From Phascolarctobacterium sp. (GTDB taxonomy: Bacteria; Bacillota; Negativicutes; Acidaminococcales; Acidaminococcaceae), in the NCBI GenBank assembly GCA_003150755.1, contig QAMT01000002.1, positions 186,001-250,000 on the forward strand: a stretch of DNA of 64,000 nt, in the 5' to 3' direction. Position numbers and translations under genes: made by a program. Positions 1-7,058 of the stretch are shown piece after piece (position 1 is the first letter of the stretch; each line of letters begins with the position of its first letter). The notes under the pieces were generated by a model. That model did not search any database. It worked only from the letters and a program-made list of their open reading frames with translations, and was not told the DNA's origin.

Positions 1-217
1 CTTCTACCTGACTTATTAAAACGTCACTCCCTGTAAATATAATTCGCCTCTTTCCCTCTATCTCTATTTGCAAAGTAATATAGTTTTTTCCTTCTTTCTG
101 CTTGCTAGGCCGCTTTTTGTAACCAAGTACAGTAATTTCTCTATTCAGTACATCCGCCATCGGTATTTTATCGCCCTCAAAGGGTTTTTCTCGAGCAAAA
201 TCGCTAAAACGTTTCAC
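1..217 (-). CDS. Small DGR-associated protein, C-terminus cut by window edge
   Basis: An open frame runs from a GTG at 217 leftwards off the window with no stop in 72 codons. It begins MKRFSDFAREKPFEGDKI. The GTG sits nine bases after a GGAGG ribosome site and overlaps the 3' end of the reverse transcriptase gene by 14 bases, a spacing typical of translational coupling. The visible part is hydrophilic, with a lysine-rich centre and beta-like segments (YITLQIEIEG, RRIIFTGSDVL). From memory, small proteins of this kind often follow DGR reverse transcriptases in gut Firmicutes phages; their function is not known to me. It does not resemble the usual accessory protein Avd, which is a helical-bundle protein encoded upstream of the RT. 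It could be a nucleic-acid-binding helper of mutagenic homing, but that is inference from position only. Confidence 0.72.
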   Translation of the reverse strand, partial: MKRFSDFAREKPFEGDKIPMADVLNREITVLGYKKRPSKQKEGKNYITLQIEIEGKRRIIFTGSDVLISQVE

Positions 218-1355
218 TCATCCTTACCTCCTTTTCCAGTTTTTCTAGCCCTATGCGTCGCCGAAAATGGTAGGTTTTTGCCCATCGAAGCCACCCTTTG
301 GCGCTAGCAATTTGAGCAATCGCCTTTTCTTTTGAAATTTTTCCAACTTTTAATTTCGTTGGCAATTCATTTATTCTTCGGCGCATTCTTTTTGCAGTGC
401 GTTTGCGCAAAAGAACATACCCCTGCGGAAAATATCTGTATCCTAGAAAGTCAACACCTTGCGCAGTAGGAAAGGTTTCTGCGCGACTGTATTGTAAATG
501 TAAATGTTGCCACATCCACGTTTTAATACTTTGCTTCCAAATCTGTAATTCAGCCTTGTCATTGCTAAAAATTACAAAATCATCACAGTATCGCACGTAC
601 CCTTTCGCTAGCAATTCTTGCTTGATGAAGCGATCTAATTCGTTGAGATATATATTTCCAAACCATTGACTAACATAATTTCCTATCGGCAAACCAGCCT
701 TAGAATTTCCGTCGGCTGCCTTGCTTTTACTAAGCTTTAATATTTCAACCGGTACATCTTTTGATGTACTACCGCGCCTTAGCATTTTATAAAGGATTTT
801 AAGATTTTTATCCCTTGTACAGCAGCTATCAATAATTTCATACAATACATCTAACAACTGCCTGTCTTTTATTTTTCTGCGCAAAATGTTTTTTAATATT
901 TCATGATTTATATTGACGTAAAATTGCGATATATCGCATTGTAGGCAATACTTATATTTTCTAACGTACTGCGCAGCTTTTGTCCCTCCGCGATGCTGCC
1001 CTTTGCCTTTGCGGCAAGCATAGCTGTCAGGAAGCATCATATTATCCCAAATAGATTCCATGACATTCATAATTGCATGATGCACTATTCTATCCGGGTA
1101 AAAAGGCAAGCAATATATCAAGCGTAACTTTGGTTCATATAAAGGGTAAATATAATAATGAGATGTCTTGTATTTATTTTGACTTAAAATCATCCGCAGC
1201 TGCTTTACATATTTTTCAGGATTTTCTTTGATTCTATTTATTGCCGCCTTTTTGCAAGGGCTAATTCGTCCGTTGCTTCGGCAAGCTTTTTTTATTGCAG
1301 TATATAAATTATCTTCAGCAATTACCTTGCACCATAGATTGCCATATCTTTTCAT
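204..1355 (-). CDS. DGR-type reverse transcriptase
   Basis: Reverse transcriptase of a diversity-generating retroelement, which would copy the adjacent TR RNA into adenine-mutagenised cDNA. I place the start at the ATG at 1355 (MKRYGNLW), giving 383 residues; the frame is open back to 1469, but DGR RTs usually begin with such a KRYGNL segment. Visible RT motifs are the first catalytic Asp in CDISQFYVNI (about 141), IGNYVSQ at about 224-230 and the active-site YCDD at about 256-259. The IGxxxSQ form in place of QGxxxSP is characteristic of the DGR clade and separates it from group II intron and retron RTs. There is no maturase or endonuclease domain. It lies just after the TR and the target gene on the same strand. 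It is visibly more AT-rich than the structural genes. No strong ribosome site precedes the chosen ATG, so the start is uncertain. Confidence 0.93.
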   Translation of the reverse strand: MKRYGNLWCKVIAEDNLYTAIKKACRSNGRISPCKKAAINRIKENPEKYVKQLRMILSQNKYKTSHYYIYPLYEPKLRLIYCLPFYPDRIVHHAIMNVMESIWDNMMLPDSYACRKGKGQHRGGTKAAQYVRKYKYCLQCDISQFYVNINHEILKNILRRKIKDRQLLDVLYEIIDSCCTRDKNLKILYKMLRRGSTSKDVPVEILKLSKSKAADGNSKAGLPIGNYVSQWFGNIYLNELDRFIKQELLAKGYVRYCDDFVIFSNDKAELQIWKQSIKTWMWQHLHLQYSRAETFPTAQGVDFLGYRYFPQGYVLLRKRTAKRMRRRINELPTKLKVGKISKEKAIAQIASAKGWLRWAKTYHFRRRIGLEKLEKEVRMSETF

Positions 1356-1497
1356 AATTTTAGCAATGGAAACGTTCAATTTCCTTACTAGCTGCCATCG
1401 CTCCCTTCTGTGTGTTTTGCCGGGCAAGCACCGCGACATGGATATAAAGCCAGCCGGTAGGGTAAGCACGCACCAGCTTTTTGTTTTTCCTACCGTA

Positions 1498-1613
1498 TCA
1501 GACGCACCGCGCGCCCCGTTGTTCGCATTGACATTAGACGAAACATTGTTACAATTCGCAGCACGAGAGCCGCAAGACGAACTGTTATCCCAGTTACCTC
1601 CCCCAAGCAGCCT
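1498..1613 (-). repeat. DGR template repeat (TR)
   Basis: A 116-bp non-coding repeat lies between the target gene and the reverse transcriptase. It aligns without gaps to 1698-1813, offset by exactly 200 bases. Fifteen positions differ (1519, 1523, 1528, 1529, 1535, 1546, 1547, 1550, 1555, 1556, 1583, 1585, 1586, 1588, 1595). Every one is a T here on the plus strand, that is an adenine in the minus-strand template; none of the remaining 93 non-adenine positions differs. Read in the target frame it is rich in AAC/AAT codons (GGNWDNSSSCGSRAANC...), the usual design that allows AAY codons to change widely without making stops. Confidence 0.95.
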
Positions 1614-1641
1614 ATCGCCTTATACCCAATTTTTGTATCTT

Positions 1642-1670
1642 ATGTGGGGCTACTCAGAGCAGCCCCACAT
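1642..1670. other. Perfect hairpin downstream of the VR
   Basis: A ten-base perfect inverted repeat (ATGTGGGGCT at 1642-1651, AGCCCCACAT at 1661-1670) with a nine-base loop lies just after the stop of the DGR target gene, about 30 bases beyond the VR. There is no U-run on either side, so a simple intrinsic terminator is unlikely. In the Bordetella BPP-1 DGR a hairpin or cruciform downstream of VR promotes homing, and this element is in the equivalent place. Confidence 0.75.
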
Positions 1671-1675
1671 TCGCT

Positions 1676-3157
1676 TTACAAATTTCGGTGCACCGGCTCA
1701 GACGCACCGCGCGCCCCGATGTGCGCAGAGACATCAGACGAAACAGAGTCACAAGCCGCAGCACGAGAGCCGCAAGACGAACCGGGAACCCAGTAACCTC
1801 CCCCAAGCAGCCTGTATAAATTTCCATATGTTTGCCCATAACTTCGTTCATCTACTGCGCTATTATAAACACTGTTGGTCCAACCACTACCGCCAGCAAA
1901 GCCCAAATCCATAAGCCACTGCCACATAACACCACAAGCATCTTCTAGTCCATAATTGCTTATCATTCTACGGCCTGCGGTATCTACATGTCCGCCAGTT
2001 GTTCCTGGGTCCGCGCTTCCTTGTATGTTGGTTTGCTCATTACTGCCTTTTGCCGCCATCTGAAACTCAGCGCGCCATGGCAGGCGTTTATTTTGGTACA
2101 TCAGCTGTTCTAACATAGCTTCACCATGCCATTTTTTTGTTGATGTACCATCTGCAATAACACCGCCATTTGTGCTAACAAGAGCTGTTCCGTCCCAGCT
2201 CAATAAATATATATCAACCCACACATCGGCGACATCGATGTAAACCATACCTTCAGGATTGCAACGAGGACGATGAATTAAATCCCATGCCGACGCCGGT
2301 AAAATATCGCCAGCAACATAACCGCTCAGTGCATGTCCTTCTATAATGCCCACATCAGCACACAAACAATGAAAACCTCCTATTTTGCGGCTGTTTTGCG
2401 TATTGTATCCGGGTGGATACTCTGTATCTAACGACAACATAAATACTAGTTCTGCGTTTGTATTTATACAGGCATATATGTATACATCGCGTCCTTTTCT
2501 GTTTTCGGGTGTTGCTATTTCTGAAAGTTGCAATACAACATCTGATTCACTAATAAATGCTTCGTTGTTAATATTAATTTGAGTACCTTTTTTTATTGTT
2601 ACACTATTTTTTGAAACAGCGAACATGCTTTGACGTTGATAGTATCCGGGCGTACTTTTTATTGTGTTCTTAAGCAAATCAACATCACCATTGCTGTCGG
2701 GCACTAACCCTTGCACCGTTTTGACAAGTTTGAATGTCACGGTTTGCCCCAGACTGTTTTTAACTGTAATGGTTCCGTCATTTTCTGAAACTTCAATTAC
2801 CGGATTCCCGATATTTTCTACAATCTCTTCAGTTTCCTGTTTTGCTGTAGCCGCAGCTGCTGCGCTGCTAGCAGCATTTGATTCACTATCAGCTGCATTA
2901 TCAGCTGATGTGGCAGCGTTTATAGCGTCATTTTTTATTCCCAAGGCCCAGCTTTTAGCACTTTGCGTCTTGCCTGTAGGGCTGTCAGCGTCTGCTTCTC
3001 CGTCAGGACTTTCGGAAGATTGCGCCCAAGCCATTGCTATATTTGCAGCTTGTTCCGCTCTTTCCACATCCGTCAAGGTTAAAGATGGTGGTAATGCTTT
3101 CATGTTTACGGTGTTTTTAGGCTTAATACCCAAAATAACTTTATTGCCCAACATCAT
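1676..3157 (-). CDS. DGR target: receptor-binding tail protein with variable C-type-lectin-like C-terminus
   Basis: A 493-residue tail-fibre protein and the target of the DGR. Residues about 25-115 are Ala/Ser/Asp-rich and probably form a helical or trimeric stalk (SESNAASSAAAAATAKQ). A short beta region follows (VIEVSENDGTITVKN), and the last roughly 250 residues resemble the formylglycine-generating-enzyme/C-type lectin fold used by DGR targets such as Mtd, including GYGLEDACGVMWQW-like and GGSGWTNSVYN segments. The VR encodes residues 449-486 (start RLLGGGYWVPGSSCGSR), after which seven residues remain. Residues that differ from the TR-encoded version are almost all Asn in the template. 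The ATG follows a GGAAGTGG ribosome site, and the gene start overlaps the upstream gene by 17 bases. It would sit at the tail tip and bind a variable host surface receptor. The fold assignment is inference from sequence character. Confidence 0.9.
   Translation of the reverse strand: MMLGNKVILGIKPKNTVNMKALPPSLTLTDVERAEQAANIAMAWAQSSESPDGEADADSPTGKTQSAKSWALGIKNDAINAATSADNAADSESNAASSAAAAATAKQETEEIVENIGNPVIEVSENDGTITVKNSLGQTVTFKLVKTVQGLVPDSNGDVDLLKNTIKSTPGYYQRQSMFAVSKNSVTIKKGTQININNEAFISESDVVLQLSEIATPENRKGRDVYIYACINTNAELVFMLSLDTEYPPGYNTQNSRKIGGFHCLCADVGIIEGHALSGYVAGDILPASAWDLIHRPRCNPEGMVYIDVADVWVDIYLLSWDGTALVSTNGGVIADGTSTKKWHGEAMLEQLMYQNKRLPWRAEFQMAAKGSNEQTNIQGSADPGTTGGHVDTAGRRMISNYGLEDACGVMWQWLMDLGFAGGSGWTNSVYNSAVDERSYGQTYGNLYRLLGGGYWVPGSSCGSRAAACDSVSSDVSAHIGARGASEPVHRNL
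1698..1813 (-). repeat. DGR variable repeat (VR) with IMH end
   Basis: This is the 3' coding end of the target gene and the partner of the TR at 1498-1613. Substituted codons change Asn to Tyr, Pro, Ala, Asp, Ser, His and Ile, Asp to Val and Ser to Gly. At the downstream end is a G+C-only block (1702-1717 region) identical in both copies, which fits the initiation-of-mutagenic-homing (IMH) element; beyond it VR and TR diverge after a short, imperfect match. Confidence 0.94.
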
Positions 3158-3476
3158 GCACCACTTCCTTTATAATCAATTTAGCCGGAAAATTTAAAGT
3201 TACAACATTATTGCTATTTTTTACCAAAATATCATAAACTTTTGCACCGACTCCCAAAAAAGCCATTTCATCGGCCGAAATATTGACCGAAATTTCATCA
3301 ACAGACGTAAAAGGAATTGTTTTTGACAGCAACACATCACTGCTTCCGGCCGTTGCTTTGACAGAAAAAATTATCGTATCTGTTTCAGCCACTTTATAGC
3401 CTTCTGCTAGTTCAAAAAGCACATCAAAAGTGTCGCCATATGATATAAAAATATCCTGACCGTCAATTACTATCAT
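3141..3476 (-). CDS. Phage baseplate/fibre-associated protein of unknown function
   Basis: A 111-residue protein beginning MIVIDGQDIFISYGDTFDVLF. The ATG at 3476 is nine bases from a strong AGGAGG; a GTG three codons upstream is also open but too near that site. The sequence alternates hydrophobic residues and has no long helix, so an all-beta fold like the N-terminal domain of baseplate upper proteins (BppU) is plausible. It lies between the other tail-tip genes and overlaps the DGR target gene by 17 bases. It may form the adaptor that fixes the target protein to the baseplate. No family is recognised with certainty. Confidence 0.7.
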   Translation of the reverse strand: MIVIDGQDIFISYGDTFDVLFELAEGYKVAETDTIIFSVKATAGSSDVLLSKTIPFTSVDEISVNISADEMAFLGVGAKVYDILVKNSNNVVTLNFPAKLIIKEVVHDVGQ

Positions 3477-3488
3477 GATAAGCACCTC

Positions 3489-4013
3489 CTATTTTGTCGG
3501 CGTTGCTATACATTCATCATATACTGCCTGAAGTTTTTCTTTACCATCAGCTTCCGTAACTGCATTTATTTTTACTTGTGATGTAGCAAGCCAGGCATAG
3601 GCCGACAATTGGCTCTCGCGTACATAGTTATAAGCAGCCTGCATGTCTGCAAGCGTTAAAATTACCAACCCTTTTTCGGCTTCGTTTTTCCATACTTTAT
3701 AACCCGTTTCTCCGCTGCCGGCAATAAGAAGCGGTGTATAGGCTGCCATAAAATTAGAGATGTCCTCCACCGCACAATCAAAACCGTACCTGTTGCCGCT
3801 TGGCAAATTGATGAAACGGACTACATCCCGGCGTTTGGCAAATTCGGAACCAAGAGCAATGTATAAACGCTGCTGCATATAGGCAAACGGCTCAATGTCA
3901 GTGTAGATTTCCCCCATTTTGTTCCATGGATAATACATTTTTTCATTTATCCATAAATTATTATCATTTACGATGTTTTCAATAATGCCTTTGCTGTTTA
4001 AGACGCATTTCAT
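3489..4013 (-). CDS. Tail-fibre-associated protein, DUF4376-like
   Basis: A 174-residue protein (MKCVLNSKGIIENIV). A frame seven codons longer exists, but the ATG at 4013 has GGAG at good distance and avoids overlap with the gene before it. The C-terminal half (EFAKRRDVVRFINLPSGNRYGFDC ... AAYNYVRESQLSAYAWLATSQVK, given here in part) has the arrangement of DUF4376, a domain found in phage tail-fibre and fibre-assembly proteins: an initial basic helix, a substrate-like beta hairpin, then helices ending in a conserved Trp region. Position among tail-tip genes agrees. The molecular role is unknown. Confidence 0.65.
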   Translation of the reverse strand: MKCVLNSKGIIENIVNDNNLWINEKMYYPWNKMGEIYTDIEPFAYMQQRLYIALGSEFAKRRDVVRFINLPSGNRYGFDCAVEDISNFMAAYTPLLIAGSGETGYKVWKNEAEKGLVILTLADMQAAYNYVRESQLSAYAWLATSQVKINAVTEADGKEKLQAVYDECIATPTK

Positions 4014-4017
4014 TTTC

Positions 4018-5019
4018 TTACTCCAATACAACAATTTTTGCTATTCCTGCGCCAGCACGTGCGCCACCTGAATAATTTGTGCCTCCCGTCGCCGTAATCG
4101 TGCCTTCACTATTCAGAGTTCTACAAATTACCGTTACTTGCCCGCCTCCACCACCGCCGCCAGTATGTCCATAACTAGAACCTCCACGATTGCCATCAGC
4201 TGAAATGTTGCCAGTATTATCAAAAGAATTGGTAACAATTTGTACTGTCCCGCCGCCAGCCCCAGCTACACCATACCCATCTCTATCATTTGGCCCGCCA
4301 CTTCCACCGATGCTAATCAAGCCGTTTCTGATGACTAACTCCGCTGTTTCGTCATTTATTGGTATGGCTCCTCCGCTGGCACCCCCTCCATTGTATCCAG
4401 CGCCGCCAGCACCTCCGAAAAATCCTGCGGCTCCGCCAGACGCACCTTGCCCATTTGCGGTAATTGTGCCTTGGTTCACAAAAGCTCCCTGGCAACAAAT
4501 TCTAACGACTGGGTCCACCGTCACCGTCACGCCAGCTTTAATAAATACGCTTTTGTACTGTTTTAATCCGCTTATCGTTATATTGCTTTCCGGCACAAAA
4601 TCCCCATCACTGCCGTCGCCGCGGTCAATCCACCAGGCTGGGTATCTGTTGGTTTTAACTCCGGCCAGCGTGCCGGTAGCGGTGTAACTTACTTCGATAA
4701 TCTTGCCGGCATCGGAAGAACTGAACTCAATCAGCCCGGTATTCCAGCTTGTGTCATCAAAAGCATTAGTGGAATAATCCGGCCGGAACTCACCGGCACC
4801 AGGCGTTGCAGCAACTTCTGTCAGTGCTGTTTCGGTTGTTTGGCCTGTTGTGTCATCCACATAATACATCTGCATGTTGGACGGGTCCTGTTTTTCCGGC
4901 ACTTCGTTCAGCCGCACCACAAAAGGGCTGACGGATGGAATGATGTGCCGCTCTGTTAAATTCACATAGTTTGTTGCATTATTAAAAGGATTTACCCTTA
5001 TATCACTCGGTCCAGGCAT
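4018..5019 (-). CDS. Glycine-rich tail fibre / putative adhesin
   Basis: A 333-residue structural protein. Residues 1-150 are a beta-rich region with an acidic, aromatic segment (WWIDRGDGSDGDF). From about residue 150 the pattern of short beta strands and turns (VFIKAGVTVTVDP, FVNQGTITANGQG, LNSEGTITATGG) suggests a solenoid. It is broken by dense glycine stretches (GGAAGFFGGAGGAGYNGGG; GHTGGGGGGGQ). Such polyglycine-II-like regions occur in host-recognition adhesins of phage tails. A GGGAGG ribosome site precedes the ATG. It sits between the tail hub gene and the DGR genes and is probably a second receptor-contact protein. Confidence 0.72.
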   Translation of the reverse strand: MPGPSDIRVNPFNNATNYVNLTERHIIPSVSPFVVRLNEVPEKQDPSNMQMYYVDDTTGQTTETALTEVAATPGAGEFRPDYSTNAFDDTSWNTGLIEFSSSDAGKIIEVSYTATGTLAGVKTNRYPAWWIDRGDGSDGDFVPESNITISGLKQYKSVFIKAGVTVTVDPVVRICCQGAFVNQGTITANGQGASGGAAGFFGGAGGAGYNGGGASGGAIPINDETAELVIRNGLISIGGSGGPNDRDGYGVAGAGGGTVQIVTNSFDNTGNISADGNRGGSSYGHTGGGGGGGQVTVICRTLNSEGTITATGGTNYSGGARAGAGIAKIVVLE

Positions 5020-5022
5020 CTT

Positions 5023-6270
5023 TTAACCTCCCTTTAATTGTTCGTTGGCCGCCTGCTGCAAAGCCTCGTTGTTCTTGGCGTTACGATGCAGGGCCAGCAG
5101 ATAATCTGATATAGGCGGGTCAGGCTGCTCGCCCAGTTCTAAATCGCACTGGATTCCTTTGTCGCCATTTATCGTGTATTTTATTTTTGTTATCGGATAC
5201 GTGCGCAGCGTGCCATCAAGGTCCGTAATAGCAGCCTGGCCTTCCGTCGTTAAGCGTCGCACGCTGAAAACGCCGTTAGGTTTCGGGTATGCCAAAATCA
5301 GGCCGCCAAGCTTTGCGGACAGCTTCGGGTCTTTATTTTTATCAATTTCATACTGGCCCCAGCGTTCAGCGTCGGCGGCATCATAAGCCGACGGCAGTGT
5401 TAAAACCGTTTCAGATAATCCATAAAGTTCCTGGCTTTCCGCGTCCTCAACTTCTGCCAGCCAGCTTTCGCCATTGCTGTCGATAGCGCCGCCTTTAACC
5501 TTTGCGTAATTGATAATCTTATCAATACTCTGAGAAGGTTCAAATTTATTGCAGTGAACGCCTACCCAAATGCGCGCCTCTTCGTTGATTTCCGAGTTTA
5601 TGGCCTTAAAATAAAACTCACGGTAACTGTCCACGCCATAAACAAAATCAAGCGCAAATTCACTGAGCTGGTCCAGCGCTTCTTTAGCGGAAACACCATC
5701 AAACTTGATATGCGTAACGCTATAACCCACGTTGTAAATTTTGCTGGCATTAAAAACGATGCCGGTTTTGCTTTCGACGTTGCGGGCAATATCGCGCACA
5801 ATATCAGCCACTTCCATGTTTTTATATTCCTTGCCGAAAAGCTGCACTTTATCCAGCCTTTCATACAGGCCGTAGCAGGTAATTTCAAATTTGCTAGCCG
5901 TGCCGCCGCTGTCCGGGCGCGTCAGTACAGTGCCGCTCCACCACGGGTCACGGCTGCCAAACAGGTAAACATCGATGCGCTGGTTATACTGGATTTCCGT
6001 AAAAGACGGAAAGGTGTTAAACACCAGCTTTCCATCGCCGCAGCCGTTTTCCGTCAGTTCAAACGTCAGTTCCTTAAACGGCAGTTCCTCTGTATCATTA
6101 CTGAAAATTGCTGTTTTAGTACCGTCACGGTTGAAAAAAATAACCTGCACCAGCCCCGGTATATAAGTATCATCACCGCCAGGCGTTGGCCCTGGCCCGC
6201 TGCCGCCCGCTCCGGCATTGCCGGCCCAGATATAGCGGCCGAATCTGTAGCGTCCAAAAATAAGGTTCAT
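5023..6270 (-). CDS. Siphovirus tail hub / baseplate protein (Gp37-like)
   Basis: A 415-residue protein that resembles the Gp37-like or ReqiPepy6-type siphovirus tail proteins, which form the hub below the distal tail ring. After a glycine/proline-rich N-terminus (GAGGSGPGPTPGGDD) come beta-rich segments with an LTENGCGDGKLVF motif, RIDVYLFG, and a central DGVSAKEALDQLSEFALDF helix; a hydrophilic helix ends the protein. I start at the ATG at 6270, which overlaps the stop of the distal tail gene by four bases (ATGA-type); a GTG three codons earlier is also open. It follows the distal tail gene, as in most siphoviruses. Confidence 0.78.
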   Translation of the reverse strand: MNLIFGRYRFGRYIWAGNAGAGGSGPGPTPGGDDTYIPGLVQVIFFNRDGTKTAIFSNDTEELPFKELTFELTENGCGDGKLVFNTFPSFTEIQYNQRIDVYLFGSRDPWWSGTVLTRPDSGGTASKFEITCYGLYERLDKVQLFGKEYKNMEVADIVRDIARNVESKTGIVFNASKIYNVGYSVTHIKFDGVSAKEALDQLSEFALDFVYGVDSYREFYFKAINSEINEEARIWVGVHCNKFEPSQSIDKIINYAKVKGGAIDSNGESWLAEVEDAESQELYGLSETVLTLPSAYDAADAERWGQYEIDKNKDPKLSAKLGGLILAYPKPNGVFSVRRLTTEGQAAITDLDGTLRTYPITKIKYTINGDKGIQCDLELGEQPDPPISDYLLALHRNAKNNEALQQAANEQLKGG

Positions 6271-7058
6271 ACTAACCACCTGTCCGTTAATTTAACCGTT
6301 ACCGTACCGGCAGCGCAGGTTACAAGATATTTATTAGTACCCGGCAGCGCCGTTAAAAACTGACCGCTGAAAGCATTGATAGCATTGTAGGTATCCCTGC
6401 GCACCGTGCCGTTTTTGGTGTCAACCGTAAGTGTCGCAGGAGTTGTCAGCAAAGTATCTGCAACACGCATGCTTTTGCCGGTTGCCGGCTGGCTGACAAC
6501 GATATTGTTCATCGTTGCTGTTGGCGCAAAAATAAACGTCAGCGGCGTTTCAACGCTGCCGCCGTTATATATGCTTATTTCAGCTTCGCTGGCAGCTTCT
6601 GTATAACTTTGCGTTACCGTGGTTTCCGCATCAGCATAGCGGAACGGGTCACACAGCAAAAGCGAAAAGGTCCAGTCACCTTTTTTGAACTGAAACGCTC
6701 CCAGATATTTACAGGTTGTTTTTTCAAGGCTGTCTATATTCCAGTAACTGACGCCGCCCACAGAAAGCTTGTAATTTTTTTGATAAAACAACTGGCACAG
6801 CTCATTGCTTTTACTTAAAAAATCCTCATAGCTGTCCGCTTCCAGCGTGATAGTTATTTTAATTTTTTTGCTGTCGATGTAGCCGTCGCCGCTGTTGGTT
6901 GCGCCATGGCTGTACGCACGCTTTTCGGCCTTAGCGCGCACCGTCAGGTCGCCGCTCGTTTCAATCTGGTATTTGTACGGCAACGCCACGTCATTGATGT
7001 AAAGCGGTTCGTCCGGGCAGTTTTGCACTTCCGGGTAATAATCAGGATTGATATTCAT
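6267..7058 (-). CDS. Distal tail protein (Dit family)
   Basis: A 263-residue siphovirus tail protein. The N-terminal half has typical Dit features: a YINDVALPYKYQIET start, an ITITLEADSYEDFLSKSNEL helix, and a conserved aromatic segment before FSLLLCDPFRYAD, where the belt domain ends. The C-terminal half is a beta sandwich (galectin-like in other Dit proteins). Dit forms the hexameric ring that links the tail tube to the baseplate. The start overlaps the tape-measure stop by four bases. Confidence 0.85.
   Translation of the reverse strand: MNINPDYYPEVQNCPDEPLYINDVALPYKYQIETSGDLTVRAKAEKRAYSHGATNSGDGYIDSKKIKITITLEADSYEDFLSKSNELCQLFYQKNYKLSVGGVSYWNIDSLEKTTCKYLGAFQFKKGDWTFSLLLCDPFRYADAETTVTQSYTEAASEAEISIYNGGSVETPLTFIFAPTATMNNIVVSQPATGKSMRVADTLLTTPATLTVDTKNGTVRRDTYNAINAFSGQFLTALPGTNKYLVTCAAGTVTVKLTDRWLV

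Noticed and set aside
204..1469. Group II intron maturase or retron reverse transcriptase
   Set aside because: The IGxxxSQ motif, lack of maturase and HNH domains, and the adjacent TR/VR pair with adenine-only differences identify a DGR. No retron-like msr/msd or intron ends are seen.
1642..1670. Intrinsic terminator of the DGR target gene
   Set aside because: The stem has no U-run on the minus strand, and transcription must continue through TR and RT, so a terminator is unlikely.
4190..4687. Plus-strand proline/alanine-rich open frame
   Set aside because: It is the antisense shadow of the glycine-rich fibre gene; no ribosome site and no independent codon character.
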